Of a stretch of DNA of 8,307 nt, positions 1 through 7,028 are shown piece by piece. Each line of letters begins with the position of its first letter. Position 1 is the first letter of the stretch. The position numbers were made by a program, and so were the translations under genes. The notes under the pieces are model-generated. The model saw only the letters and a program-made list of their open reading frames with translations, ran no database searches and had not been told where the DNA came from. The DNA is from Gammaproteobacteria bacterium (GTDB taxonomy: Bacteria > Pseudomonadota > Gammaproteobacteria > Steroidobacterales > Woeseiaceae): the NCBI GenBank assembly GCA_030641695.1, contig DAOWGY010000190.1, positions 1-8,307 of the forward strand, written 5' to 3'.

Positions 1-407
1 CACTGCAGTTGCTGGCGGTAGTAGAGGATCGACCGCGGCAGCTCATCCAGCCCGGTCAAAACCGTAGCCCCGGTCGTCGTCAATCCGGATATGGACTCGA
101 AAATGGCATCGGTGATCGACAGTGACAAGCTGTCGGCGAAGTACAGGGGCGCTGCGCCAAACGCACCCAACACGGTCCAGAATGCCGCGACGACAAGAAA
201 CCCATCGCGCAAACGCAGATCCTTGCGCTGCTTATGTACGGGGAGCCAAAACACGATCCCTGCCACCAGCGTGAGCCCGAAGCCCTCGACGAACGACAGC
301 CACGCGTGATCGTCAAAAATGAGGCTGATGATGATCGGCGGCAGCATCGTCAGGCTGAACATCATCAGGAGCAGCCCGAGTATGCGTTGTACGACGGTCC
401 AGTTCAT
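1..407 (-). CDS. trkH: Trk potassium uptake channel subunit TrkH, N-terminal part (cut by window edge)
   Basis: This is the integral inner-membrane, ion-conducting subunit of the Trk potassium uptake system, which works with cytoplasmic TrkA. The window holds the first 135 codons; the family is usually about 480 residues. Visible are a hydrophobic helix at about residues 8-30, a second at about 40-56, a short basic loop (HKQRKDLRLRD, 58-68), a third helix at 69-90, and then the first pore loop FESISGLTTTGATVL (103-117). That loop is the selectivity-filter signature of TrkH/KtrB, with Gly at about 113. The next codons (RQQLQ, then TG at the edge) fit the conserved sequence that follows in TrkH. 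The ATG at 407-405 is the only sensible start in the short gap after trkA; its ribosome binding site is weak. It lies 30 bases downstream of the trkA stop on the same strand, so co-transcription is likely. The identification is firm from the filter motif and the neighbour. Confidence 0.95.
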   Translation of the reverse strand, partial: MNWTVVQRILGLLLMMFSLTMLPPIIISLIFDDHAWLSFVEGFGLTLVAGIVFWLPVHKQRKDLRLRDGFLVVAAFWTVLGAFGAAPLYFADSLSLSITDAIFESISGLTTTGATVLTGLDELPRSILYYRQQLQ

Positions 408-437
408 CGCCGTCCGGCCGGGATCCTGACGGGATTC

Positions 438-1814
438 CTACACAAAAGACACGCCCACCTGGAACAGCTGCTCCAGGCGCTCGATCTTGCGGCGATCGGT
501 CATGAACAAGATGACGTGATCGTCGGTTTCGATGACCGTGTCATGGTGCGCAATGATGACCTTGTCGCTTCGAACCAGTGCGACGATCGCCGTACCTTTC
601 GGCAACTCGACATCCTCGATCTTGCGGCCGACGACTTTCGACTCTTTTTCGGTACCGTGAGCGATTGCCTCGATCGCCTCTGCTGCGCCGCGACGCAGCG
701 AATGCACTTTGGCGACATCGCCGCGCCGTACATGTGCGAGTAGTGAGCCGATCGTGACCTGCTGCGGTGATATGGCGATATCGATGCTGCCTGCCTCTAC
801 GAGGTCCACGTAAGAGGCGCGATTGATCAGTGCCATGACCTTGTGTGCGCCGAGCCGCTTCGCGAGCATCGAGCTCAGGATATTGGCTTCTTCTGAGTTG
901 GTCAGCGCGCAGAACACATCGACGTTGTCGACGTTCTCCTCGAGCAATAATTCCTCGTCGGCGGCATCGCCGACGAGCACGATGGCGCGATTGAGCCGTT
1001 CGGAAATCTGCCGGGCGCGCTGGGTGTCGCGCTCGATGATCTTCACCTGGTTGGTTTGCTCGAGCGCCAGCGCGAGTCGCACACCGATGTTGCCGCCACC
1101 GGCAATGACGACACGCCGCACCGGTTCCTCGAGTCGCCGCATTTCACTCATGAAGACGCGAATGTCCTTGCGGTCCGCGATGAAGAACACCTCATCGCCT
1201 TCCTGGATGACGGTGTCACCGTCGGGCAGCAGGGCCTTTCCACTCCGGTAGATTGCGGCGATGCGCCCTTCAGTGTTCGGCACATGCTCTTTCAGCGTCG
1301 CGATCCGCTGGCCGACAAGCAGGCCATCGCGGTCGGCGATGACGCCGACAAGGCGCACCCGGCCGCCGGCGAAGTCGAGCACCTGCGACGCTCCCGGATA
1401 CAGAATCAGTTGCTCCACGTATTCGCAAACCAGTTGCTCGGGGCTGATGCCGACGTCGATCGGAATCGCGTCTTGCGAAAACAGGCCACTGGCGTTCATG
1501 TACTCGGCAGAGCGAATGCGGGCGATCTTGGTTGGCGTGTGGAAGAGCGTGTAGGCAACCTGGCACGCGACCATGTTTGTCTCATCCATATCGGTCAGCG
1601 CAACGACGATATCGGCATCGTTTGCGCCGGCGCGATCGAGTACCTCAGGGTAAGCCGCATGACCAACGACCGTTCGAATATCCAGCCGATCCTGGAGTTC
1701 GCGCAGAACGTCGGCGCGCCTGTCAACGACGGTGACTTCGTTGGCCTCTTCGCGTGACAAATGGTAGGCGGCCGAAGAGCCAACCTGACCTGCACCGAGA
1801 ATTAGTATTTTCAT
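438..1814 (-). CDS. trkA: Trk system potassium uptake regulatory protein TrkA
   Basis: This is the cytoplasmic peripheral regulator that binds NAD(H) or other nucleotides and gates the TrkH channel. At 458 residues it has the full tandem length of gammaproteobacterial TrkA. The order is RCK/TrkA-N 1 (about 1-120), with the Rossmann motif GAGQVG at 7-12 and the acidic ribose-binding residue D31; TrkA-C 1 (about 145-215); TrkA-N 2 (about 233-350), with GGGNIG at 239-244 and E261; and TrkA-C 2 (about 385-455). Both nucleotide-binding half sites look intact. The ATG at 1814 directly begins the first beta strand (MKILILGAGQVG), which fixes the start. A GAGG sits 13 bases upstream, a little far for a good ribosome binding site. 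It lies between uvrD (54-base gap) and trkH (30-base gap), all on the same strand. The trkA-trkH pairing makes the role clear. Confidence 0.97.
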   Translation of the reverse strand: MKILILGAGQVGSSAAYHLSREEANEVTVVDRRADVLRELQDRLDIRTVVGHAAYPEVLDRAGANDADIVVALTDMDETNMVACQVAYTLFHTPTKIARIRSAEYMNASGLFSQDAIPIDVGISPEQLVCEYVEQLILYPGASQVLDFAGGRVRLVGVIADRDGLLVGQRIATLKEHVPNTEGRIAAIYRSGKALLPDGDTVIQEGDEVFFIADRKDIRVFMSEMRRLEEPVRRVVIAGGGNIGVRLALALEQTNQVKIIERDTQRARQISERLNRAIVLVGDAADEELLLEENVDNVDVFCALTNSEEANILSSMLAKRLGAHKVMALINRASYVDLVEAGSIDIAISPQQVTIGSLLAHVRRGDVAKVHSLRRGAAEAIEAIAHGTEKESKVVGRKIEDVELPKGTAIVALVRSDKVIIAHHDTVIETDDHVILFMTDRRKIERLEQLFQVGVSFV

Positions 1815-1868
1815 TGTTTTTGACAGGCCTCAGAGCGGGCTTCGATGTGCCGCTGCAAGGCTGCTAGT

Positions 1869-4031
1869 TTACATCAGATCAAGATTCGCATAAGACAGGA
1901 CGAGCCATTTTGTGCCGGCGGTCTCAAAATTGACCTCGACCCTGGCGTGCGCGCCCTGACCCTCGTAGTTGAGAATGACGCCATCGCCGAACTTGCCGTG
2001 CCGTACCCGCTGACCCAGGCGAACGCCCATCTCCGCATCGGCAGCTGTCTTGATTGACGTCCGGGTTTTGGAGCGCAGCGGTCGGGAGACCTGCACGCGA
2101 GGGCGAATTTCCTCTACGTACTCGTCCGGTATCTCGGAAATGAAGCGCGACGGCTGGGAAAAGCTGTCCATGCCATACAGGCGACGCTGCTCTGCGTATG
2201 TCACGTACAAGGTCTGTTTTGCGCGCGTGATACCGACGTAGCAAAGCCGCCGTTCTTCCTCGAGGCCATTCGGGTCGGCGATGGACCGCTGATGCGGAAA
2301 CAGGCCGTCCTCCAGGCCGCACAGAAACACCAGTGGAAACTCGAGCCCCTTCGCCGAGTGCATGGTCATGAGCTGTACGCAGTCCTCCCAGGCCTCGGCC
2401 TGTCCCTCGCCAGCCTCGAGCGCCGCATGAGACAGGAACTCATCGAGCGGCGACATTTCTTCGGCCGGGTCCGGCGCGAAACTTTTTGCAGCGCTGACGA
2501 GCTCCATGAGATTTTCGAGTTTGGTCTCCCCTCGTTCGCCCTTGTCGTTCCTGAACATGTCGACCAGACCGCTGGCATGAATGACGTGATCGACCTGGTC
2601 TTGCAGGTCGAGTCGCGCCGTTTCCGTGGTCATACGCTCGATCAGGTTCATGAACGCAAGGACCGCATTCGCCGCGCGGCCTGCGAGTTCGTCACTGGCA
2701 ACGGCACCGGCGGCGCGCCACATCGGGCAGCTGTTGGCACGCGCGTACCCGCGCATGATTTCGACTGTGCGGGCGCCGATACCGCGTGTCGGTCGATTGA
2801 CGATGCGCTCGAAAGAAGCGTCGTCATCACGATGAGAGATCAGTCGCAGGTACGCCAGTGCGTCCTTGATCTCCGCACGTTCGAAGAATCGCAGGCCCCC
2901 GTACACCCGGTACGGAATGGCGGCGTTGATCAGTCCCTCTTCCAGAACTCGCGATTGCGCGTTGGAGCGGTACAGGACGGCGGCATCGGCGCGCAAGTTG
3001 CCTTGCTCGATCCAGTCGCGCAGCCGGCCGATGACGAAATCCGATTCATCGCGCTCGTTGTACGCTGCATAAAGTTTGATCGCTTCGCCCTTGGCGCCGT
3101 CGGTCCACAGGTTTTTGCCCATACGCTCGGCGTTATTCGCGATCACCGCATTTGCCGCGTTGAGGATCGTCGCGGTCGACCGGTAGTTCTGCTCGAGCTT
3201 GATGACCTTCGCCGATGGAAAATCTCGCTGGAACTGATGAATGTGCTCGACGCGAGCGCCACGCCAACGGTAAATTGACTGATCGTCGTCGCCGACGACG
3301 AACGGCACGCCCTCGTCACCGGCGAGCAGGCGCAACCACGCATACTGAATAGCGTTTGTGTCCTGAAACTCGTCGACGAGCAGGTGCTGGAATCGTCGCC
3401 GGTAATGTGCGAGCAGGTCCGCGTTGTCGCGCCATAATTCATGGGCGCGCAGCAACAGCTCGGCAAAATCAACGAGGCCGCCGCGTTCGCAGATTTCCTC
3501 GTAGGCAGCGTACAGGGAGATCATCTGCCGGCGGTTCGAGTCACGCTCATCGTCGAGGTGTTGCGGGCGCAGCCCCTCGTCCTTCTGTGCATTGATGAAC
3601 CACTGAATCTCTTTTGGCACCCAGCGGCTGTCATCGATTTCGAGGTTTTTGAGCAATCGCTTGATCAGTCGCAACTGATCATCGGAATCGATGATCTGGA
3701 AGTTCTGTGGCAGCTTCGCCTCCCGCCAGTGCCGGCGCAGCAAGCGATGCGCGAGACCGTGAAACGTACCGATCCACAAGTGACTGACGGGCATGCCGAG
3801 CAATGCCTCGATACGGCCACGCATTTCTGCCGCGGCCTTGTTCGTGAACGTTACAGCGAGCAAGCCTTGCGGTGAAACGCCTTCGACATCGATTAGCCAC
3901 GCGGCCCGATGCACGAGCACACGTGTCTTGCCGCTGCCAGCGCCGGCGATCACGAGCGTCGGTTCTGCGGGCGCCGTGACGGCCTGACGCTGCGCGTCGT
4001 TCAGGGATTCGAGGATGGGCGTGACGTCCAT
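1869..4031 (-). CDS. uvrD: DNA helicase II, UvrD (superfamily 1A, 3'-5')
   Basis: This ATP-dependent 3'-5' DNA helicase acts in nucleotide excision repair (removing UvrC and the cut oligonucleotide), methyl-directed mismatch repair and replication-fork clearance. All SF1A motifs are visible: Q motif around Q14, Walker A AGAGSGKT (29-36), Ia TFTNKAA (61-67), Walker B/II DEFQDTN (220-226), III VGDDDQSIYRWRGA (246-259), IV LEQNYRS (279-285), V MTMHSAKGLEF (555-565) and VI YVGITRAK (598-605). The tail (about 672-717, RVRHGKFGDGVI) is the Tudor-like RNA polymerase-binding domain that distinguishes UvrD/PcrA from Rep. The frame is open for 47 more codons upstream, but I chose the ATG at 4031 because MDVTPILESLND matches the known UvrD start and gives 720 residues, the length of E. 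coli UvrD. There is no strong ribosome binding site in front. It follows the barrel gene by 52 bases and precedes trkA by 54. No LexA box was recognised. Confidence 0.97.
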   Translation of the reverse strand: MDVTPILESLNDAQRQAVTAPAEPTLVIAGAGSGKTRVLVHRAAWLIDVEGVSPQGLLAVTFTNKAAAEMRGRIEALLGMPVSHLWIGTFHGLAHRLLRRHWREAKLPQNFQIIDSDDQLRLIKRLLKNLEIDDSRWVPKEIQWFINAQKDEGLRPQHLDDERDSNRRQMISLYAAYEEICERGGLVDFAELLLRAHELWRDNADLLAHYRRRFQHLLVDEFQDTNAIQYAWLRLLAGDEGVPFVVGDDDQSIYRWRGARVEHIHQFQRDFPSAKVIKLEQNYRSTATILNAANAVIANNAERMGKNLWTDGAKGEAIKLYAAYNERDESDFVIGRLRDWIEQGNLRADAAVLYRSNAQSRVLEEGLINAAIPYRVYGGLRFFERAEIKDALAYLRLISHRDDDASFERIVNRPTRGIGARTVEIMRGYARANSCPMWRAAGAVASDELAGRAANAVLAFMNLIERMTTETARLDLQDQVDHVIHASGLVDMFRNDKGERGETKLENLMELVSAAKSFAPDPAEEMSPLDEFLSHAALEAGEGQAEAWEDCVQLMTMHSAKGLEFPLVFLCGLEDGLFPHQRSIADPNGLEEERRLCYVGITRAKQTLYVTYAEQRRLYGMDSFSQPSRFISEIPDEYVEEIRPRVQVSRPLRSKTRTSIKTAADAEMGVRLGQRVRHGKFGDGVILNYEGQGAHARVEVNFETAGTKWLVLSYANLDLM

Positions 4032-4040
4032 GAGGCGCGC

Positions 4041-4058
4041 AAGTTTATCAGGAAACTT
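4041..4058 (-). other. small hairpin in the uvrD 5' gap
   Basis: A perfect 6-bp inverted repeat (AAGTTT / AAACTT with a 6-base loop) lies 9 bases upstream of the uvrD start, in the 52-base gap after the barrel gene. It occupies the place where a ribosome binding site would be, and no good Shine-Dalgarno sequence is seen. It is short, AT-rich and has no U-tract, so it is not a convincing terminator. An effect on uvrD translation is possible, but so is chance. Confidence 0.2.
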
Positions 4059-4083
4059 CTGCGGCCGGCTTGCGATTATTTCG

Positions 4084-5748
4084 TCACAGTTGCCACAAAA
4101 CTCCCAGCGAGTAGCGGGTTCGATCGTACTGGATTCGAGTGTCGTTCGACACGAAGTCGTCACCTCGGGCATCGAGTTTCAGAGTGAAGTGCGGCGTAAT
4201 CCTGTAGCTGATCGCAACATCGATACGCGTCGTCTCGAGAGTTTTCCTCGGCCGGGCCGGGTTATTGAAGGCGAACGCGTTTTCGTAAATGTAGTTGCGA
4301 TAGTAGCCGGAGATTTCGAGATTGAATCGCACGCCCGGTGACCAGTTGAACTCTACTTCGTAATGATCACGAACATAGTTATGGTAGCCGACGTGCCGAT
4401 CTTCACGATCGACTCTCTCGTACTCGAAGCCGAACCACATGCTACGGGTAATGCGCTGTCGTGCGAGCACCGACAGGCCCAGGTAGTCATATCGTAAGCC
4501 GGGGTTACCGATCGGCTGCGAGCCGTCGAGCTCGAAGGCCGGCCGCTCGGTATACCGGCGGCCGAACTTCTCGACGGTCAGGCGCAATAGCGACGCGCGC
4601 GTAAACTTGTATTGCGTATGCACACCAAGAAAAAAGTACTCGTGGCTGTATGACGGCACGGCCTCAACGCTCTCGAAATCGTACAGGTAAGCTTTGGCAA
4701 CGCCGCCGACCGAGAGCTTGTCGTAGGTCTGGCGGAATTTGATGTCCGGCCCAAAACGCTTGTAATTCATACGGTCGCCGATATCGACGCCGCCGACCGA
4801 GCGAGGCAAACCGTCATCGGGGTCGTAGTAGGTCTCATCATGCTGCGAGACCCTGAACGCGCTGTAGACTTCGCGCTTGCGATTGCCGTCCTTGCGGTAG
4901 TACTCGTTGCCTATACGTATCTCATGACTGAATTCATCGGCATCGCTTTGTTCACGATCCTGGTAATACGAGCCGGACATCCGGTAGGCGCCGTAAAAGC
5001 CTTCAAACTTGTAGCTGTTGATCGTGTACTTGACGCCCAGGTTGACCGGTACGAACGTGCCGGACTGGACCACGGGCGTCACGAGCGGCAAGGTCGGGTC
5101 GGCGAAGTCGATGTAAGGCGATGATGGGGAGCGGAAGACATTGTCGTCGTTGCCGAAGCCGGCCTGGGCGTAGAAATCGAAGTCGAAGACGCTCTTCTTC
5201 TTGCGCTCCAGTTCGGCGCGTTGATAGACCGGGTCCTCCTGGATCTCCTGACGGCGAACGCGGCCGATGGCCTTTTTCGCAAGCTTTGAAATTTTCTCGT
5301 TTTGCTGCTGGTCGCGCGCCAGCCGGAACCAGCGCAATGATTCGTCGGGATCGCCTGCGGCGTAGGCGTTCAGTCCGAGGTTGAAATGCGCCAGCGGCTC
5401 GAGGCTCGATGAGCGCGTTGCTTTCTTGAGCGACTCACGTGCACGAATGTGTTGCCCGGCCTTGTAGTGCGCAACGCCCGTGTTGTAGTGCAACAGCGCC
5501 GTGTCCATGCCGGCCTCGCCGGCCTGCTGGTAGCGCAGCAGGGCGGCCCAGTAGAGGTCATCGCGAAACAGGCGATTGCCATCGTCAAACAGCTCCTGCC
5601 CGCTCATTGCGGCAGCGGAACCGCTGGCCAGGAGGCACAAAACAGCGGTCGCCAGGGTGATGACGGAGGTCGTTCGTTGGGTCCTCGGGTTTCTGCGTTG
5701 GGCGGAGATGAGCGGAGCTCCCGGACTTCGCGTTATGTCAGATCGCAA
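4084..5748 (-). CDS. TPR and outer-membrane beta-barrel protein, Slam-like architecture, function unknown
   Basis: I do not recognise a named gene. The 554-residue product has a basic N-terminus, a hydrophobic signal segment (about 27-42) ending in an AAA cleavage context (45-47), and about three TPR-type helical hairpins (about 48-150, e.g. LLHYNTGVAHYKAGQ and LAHFNLGLNAYAAGDPDES). A charged linker with ERKKK follows (about 150-186). The rest (187-554) is rich in Tyr, Phe, Arg and Asp, with alternating strands and a GFGNDDNVFRSP motif at its head, typical of outer-membrane barrels with YDDNV-type first strands. TPR followed by a barrel is the layout of Slam (DUF560) exporters and of some exopolysaccharide exporters (PgaA-like), so secretion or surface-display assistance is a reasonable inference but unproven. 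The start is probably TTG at 5748: an in-frame stop lies upstream and no ATG or GTG occurs before the signal peptide. It is first of a minus-strand series leading to uvrD, trkA and trkH. Confidence 0.8.
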   Translation of the reverse strand: MRSDITRSPGAPLISAQRRNPRTQRTTSVITLATAVLCLLASGSAAAMSGQELFDDGNRLFRDDLYWAALLRYQQAGEAGMDTALLHYNTGVAHYKAGQHIRARESLKKATRSSSLEPLAHFNLGLNAYAAGDPDESLRWFRLARDQQQNEKISKLAKKAIGRVRRQEIQEDPVYQRAELERKKKSVFDFDFYAQAGFGNDDNVFRSPSSPYIDFADPTLPLVTPVVQSGTFVPVNLGVKYTINSYKFEGFYGAYRMSGSYYQDREQSDADEFSHEIRIGNEYYRKDGNRKREVYSAFRVSQHDETYYDPDDGLPRSVGGVDIGDRMNYKRFGPDIKFRQTYDKLSVGGVAKAYLYDFESVEAVPSYSHEYFFLGVHTQYKFTRASLLRLTVEKFGRRYTERPAFELDGSQPIGNPGLRYDYLGLSVLARQRITRSMWFGFEYERVDREDRHVGYHNYVRDHYEVEFNWSPGVRFNLEISGYYRNYIYENAFAFNNPARPRKTLETTRIDVAISYRITPHFTLKLDARGDDFVSNDTRIQYDRTRYSLGVLWQL

Positions 5749-5757
5749 AGTGCCCGA

Positions 5758-5772
5758 TATTCGGCGCGAATA
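5758..5772. promoter_or_regulatory. 15-bp dyad just upstream of the barrel gene (possible operator)
   Basis: TATTCGGCGCGAATA on the plus strand is an inverted repeat with 6-bp arms (TATTCG / CGAATA) and a 3-base centre. It ends 9 bases upstream of the probable TTG start of the TPR-barrel gene, between that start and the upstream terminator, which is where a promoter, operator or leader structure must lie. I found no convincing -35/-10 pair around it. The dyad itself is certain; any regulator binding is inference. Confidence 0.3.
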
Positions 5773-5791
5773 CTATGACGTAGCGCAAGAA

Positions 5792-5824
5792 AATCCCCCT
5801 GGATGGACTCCATCCAGGGGGATT
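5792..5824 (-). terminator. strong intrinsic terminator closing the ECF sigma operon
   Basis: This is a 33-base perfect inverted repeat: 16-base arms (AATCCCCCTGGATGGA and its complement) around a single base, folding to a stem of about 14 bp with a 5-base loop. Read on the minus strand the stem is followed at once by TTTTCTT (5794-5786 region), a U-tract; on the plus strand no T-run follows. It therefore ends minus-strand transcripts from the hyperacidic-protein gene and separates that operon from the TPR-barrel gene. Confidence 0.9.
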
Positions 5825-5835
5825 GCTGCTGATTT

Positions 5836-5855
5836 CGCCTGATTTGTCTCAGGCG
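5836..5855 (-). other. second hairpin, between the acidic-protein gene and the terminator
   Basis: A perfect 7-bp stem (CGCCTGA / TCAGGCG) with a 6-base loop lies 21 bases beyond the stop codon of the hyperacidic gene and 11 bases before the main terminator. There is no U-tract after it, so it is unlikely to terminate alone. It may stabilise the 3' end of the transcript or help release, which is inference. Confidence 0.45.
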
Positions 5856-5875
5856 CGAGGTCTGTCATGGTCGGT

Positions 5876-6412
5876 TTAGTCATCGACGGGGTCGTCGCCT
5901 TCCTCACCACCATCCTCTTCGAAGCCGGCGTCATCGTCCATGCCGTCGTCGTCATCGTCTTCGACGGGCTCATCGTCCTCGATGTCTTCACCTGCCTCGT
6001 CATCGTTGTCTTCGTCGATATCTTCCTCGCCGTCGATGCTGTCGTCGCCGCCGAAAGTATCGTCGTCAGATCCGTCACTGTCGAAGTCCGCGCCGGATTC
6101 CCCATCAGACTCTCCATCGTCGATGTCGCCGTCGTCCTCTTCGCCTTCAGACTCTTCGCCTTCGCCTTCGTCGCCGGCGCCGTCTTCAGACTCCTCGCCG
6201 TCGCCGTCGTCTTCACCGAAGTCGCCGTCACCGGCTTCGTCTCTTTCGGGACCGCGCATCGCGGCGACGTCATCGCCGACATCGACGTCATCGTCAAGCA
6301 CCTGCATCATGACATCGAAGTCTTCGAGTTCGTCGTCGGCACGAACCGCGGCCGGCGCCAACGCAAAACACGTCAATATCAGTACAGCGATAAATACGTT
6401 GAAATGTTTCAT
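5876..6412 (-). CDS. secreted hyperacidic Asp/Glu-rich low-complexity protein, function unknown
   Basis: I do not recognise a named family. The 178-residue product begins with a clear Sec signal peptide (MKHFNVFIAVLILTCFALAP, with cleavage likely after the AxxVRA context near residue 25). A short, more ordinary segment follows (DELEDFDVMMQVLDDDVDV, about 27-45). From about residue 60 to the end the chain is almost only Asp, Glu, Gly and Ser. By my count 83 of residues 26-178 (about 54%) are acidic and only two are basic (R53, R57). Asp runs mix GAC and GAT codons, so this is not a simple triplet expansion. Such a chain should be disordered and could bind Ca2+, Mg2+ or polycations; that is inference. 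It is third in the operon behind the ECF sigma and membrane protein genes, 46 bases after the latter, with GGAG 7 bases before its ATG. The reading frame is supported by signal peptide, ribosome binding site and terminator. Confidence 0.85.
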   Translation of the reverse strand: MKHFNVFIAVLILTCFALAPAAVRADDELEDFDVMMQVLDDDVDVGDDVAAMRGPERDEAGDGDFGEDDGDGEESEDGAGDEGEGEESEGEEDDGDIDDGESDGESGADFDSDGSDDDTFGGDDSIDGEEDIDEDNDDEAGEDIEDDEPVEDDDDDGMDDDAGFEEDGGEEGDDPVDD

Positions 6413-6419
6413 GGTCTTA

Positions 6420-6423
6420 CTCC
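6420..6423 (-). promoter_or_regulatory. ribosome binding site of the hyperacidic-protein gene
   Basis: GGAG on the minus strand, 7 bases before the ATG at 6412. It decides this frame against the several long overlapping open frames produced by the low-complexity DNA. Confidence 0.75.
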
Positions 6424-6458
6424 ATCAATATTTGCCGGACATCCGATCCGACCGTGAT

Positions 6459-6992
6459 TCAGGAAACTTCTACCCGCAAGCGGAATGTCTGGCTGCGGTC
6501 TTTGTGTTCGAGACGCGCCAGCAGTTCTCCGCCGGCCGGCGTCAATGCGATGAGAGTCAGGGGCAACAGATTCTTGCCTTCCTCGAGGCTTGTTTCCCAG
6601 GTGATCTCGCGCTGTCCCGGGAAACCGGCCAATTCAATGCCTTCCGGCAATGAAACCGTCAGCGTCGCAGAATCCAGGGCCATTGCTGATGCGAACATGA
6701 GCCGAACCGTATGTTCTTCCTCGAGCATGACCGTCACACCCGGAATGGTCGGATCGACGTCCGGCACCTGCGGTGTCGTCATCAGCGTTGCCGTGATTAC
6801 CCAGATCGCGAACCCTGCCGCAATGGCCGAGCCGAAGCCGGTCAGCATCCAGCGGTTGCGTTGACGTCGTGTGCCCTGATGTGCGGCTTGCACGAGGGCC
6901 TGGTCATAGAATCCTGCTTGAGCTTGTGGCACGGGGTAATCCTTTAGCAATTCAAGGAGCTCCTGCTCCTGCATCATGTCTTTTTCATTCAT
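6459..6992 (-). CDS. single-pass membrane protein, probable non-zinc anti-sigma factor of the adjacent ECF sigma
   Basis: The 177-residue protein has a cytoplasmic N-terminal part (1-48) with an acidic helix (ELLELLKDYPVPQAQAGFYD) and a basic stretch before the membrane (TRRQRNR, 41-47). One transmembrane segment (about 49-70) is followed by a periplasmic part of about 105 residues rich in predicted beta strands (for example TVRLMFASAMA and ATLTVSLPEGIELAG). The topology and its place 36 bases after the ECF sigma gene fit an anti-sigma factor that holds the sigma at the membrane. No HxxxCxxC zinc anti-sigma motif is present; the protein has no cysteine. The outer domain resembles an Ig-like beta sandwich, which is a weak impression. 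AGGA lies 8 bases before the ATG at 6992; ATGs at codons 6 and 7 are alternative starts. The function is inferred from context and topology, not from a recognised domain. Confidence 0.7.
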   Translation of the reverse strand: MNEKDMMQEQELLELLKDYPVPQAQAGFYDQALVQAAHQGTRRQRNRWMLTGFGSAIAAGFAIWVITATLMTTPQVPDVDPTIPGVTVMLEEEHTVRLMFASAMALDSATLTVSLPEGIELAGFPGQREITWETSLEEGKNLLPLTLIALTPAGGELLARLEHKDRSQTFRLRVEVS

Positions 6993-7000
6993 GGCATCTG

Positions 7001-7004
7001 TCCT
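7001..7004 (-). promoter_or_regulatory. ribosome binding site of the putative anti-sigma gene
   Basis: AGGA on the minus strand, 8 bases before the ATG at 6992. It supports this start over the internal ATG pair at codons 6 and 7. Confidence 0.6.
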
Positions 7005-7028
7005 GCTTGGTCCCTTACACGCTGCCGC

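Noticed and set aside
1056..1757. Plus-strand open frame of 233 codons opposite trkA
   Set aside because: It lies wholly antisense to the conserved TrkA domains and has no recognisable features.
2292..3278. Plus-strand open frame of 328 codons inside uvrD
   Set aside because: It is antisense to conserved helicase motifs and resembles no known protein; it is explained by GC-rich codon usage.
4032..4172. 47-codon N-terminal extension of UvrD
   Set aside because: The extension overlaps the end of the barrel gene, has no similarity to helicases, and the internal ATG gives the exact family start and a 720-residue length.
5773..6297. Minus-strand Thr/Lys/Met-rich frame of 174 codons overlapping the acidic gene
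   Set aside because: It is a frame-shifted shadow of the same repeat-like codons and runs through the terminator stem.
5876..6412. Tandem repeat or trinucleotide microsatellite in the acidic gene
   Set aside because: The codons alternate among GAC, GAT, GAA, GAG, GGC and GGT with no fixed repeat unit, so it is low complexity but not a true tandem array. CRISPR was also considered and excluded.
5867..6653. Long plus-strand open frames opposite the acidic gene (a Val/Ile-rich one of 196 codons and a Ser/Pro-rich one of 237 codons)
   Set aside because: They are by-products of the GAC/GAT/GAA/GAG-rich low-complexity DNA read in other frames, as shown by their one-sided composition. The minus-strand frame alone has a signal peptide, a good ribosome binding site and a terminator.
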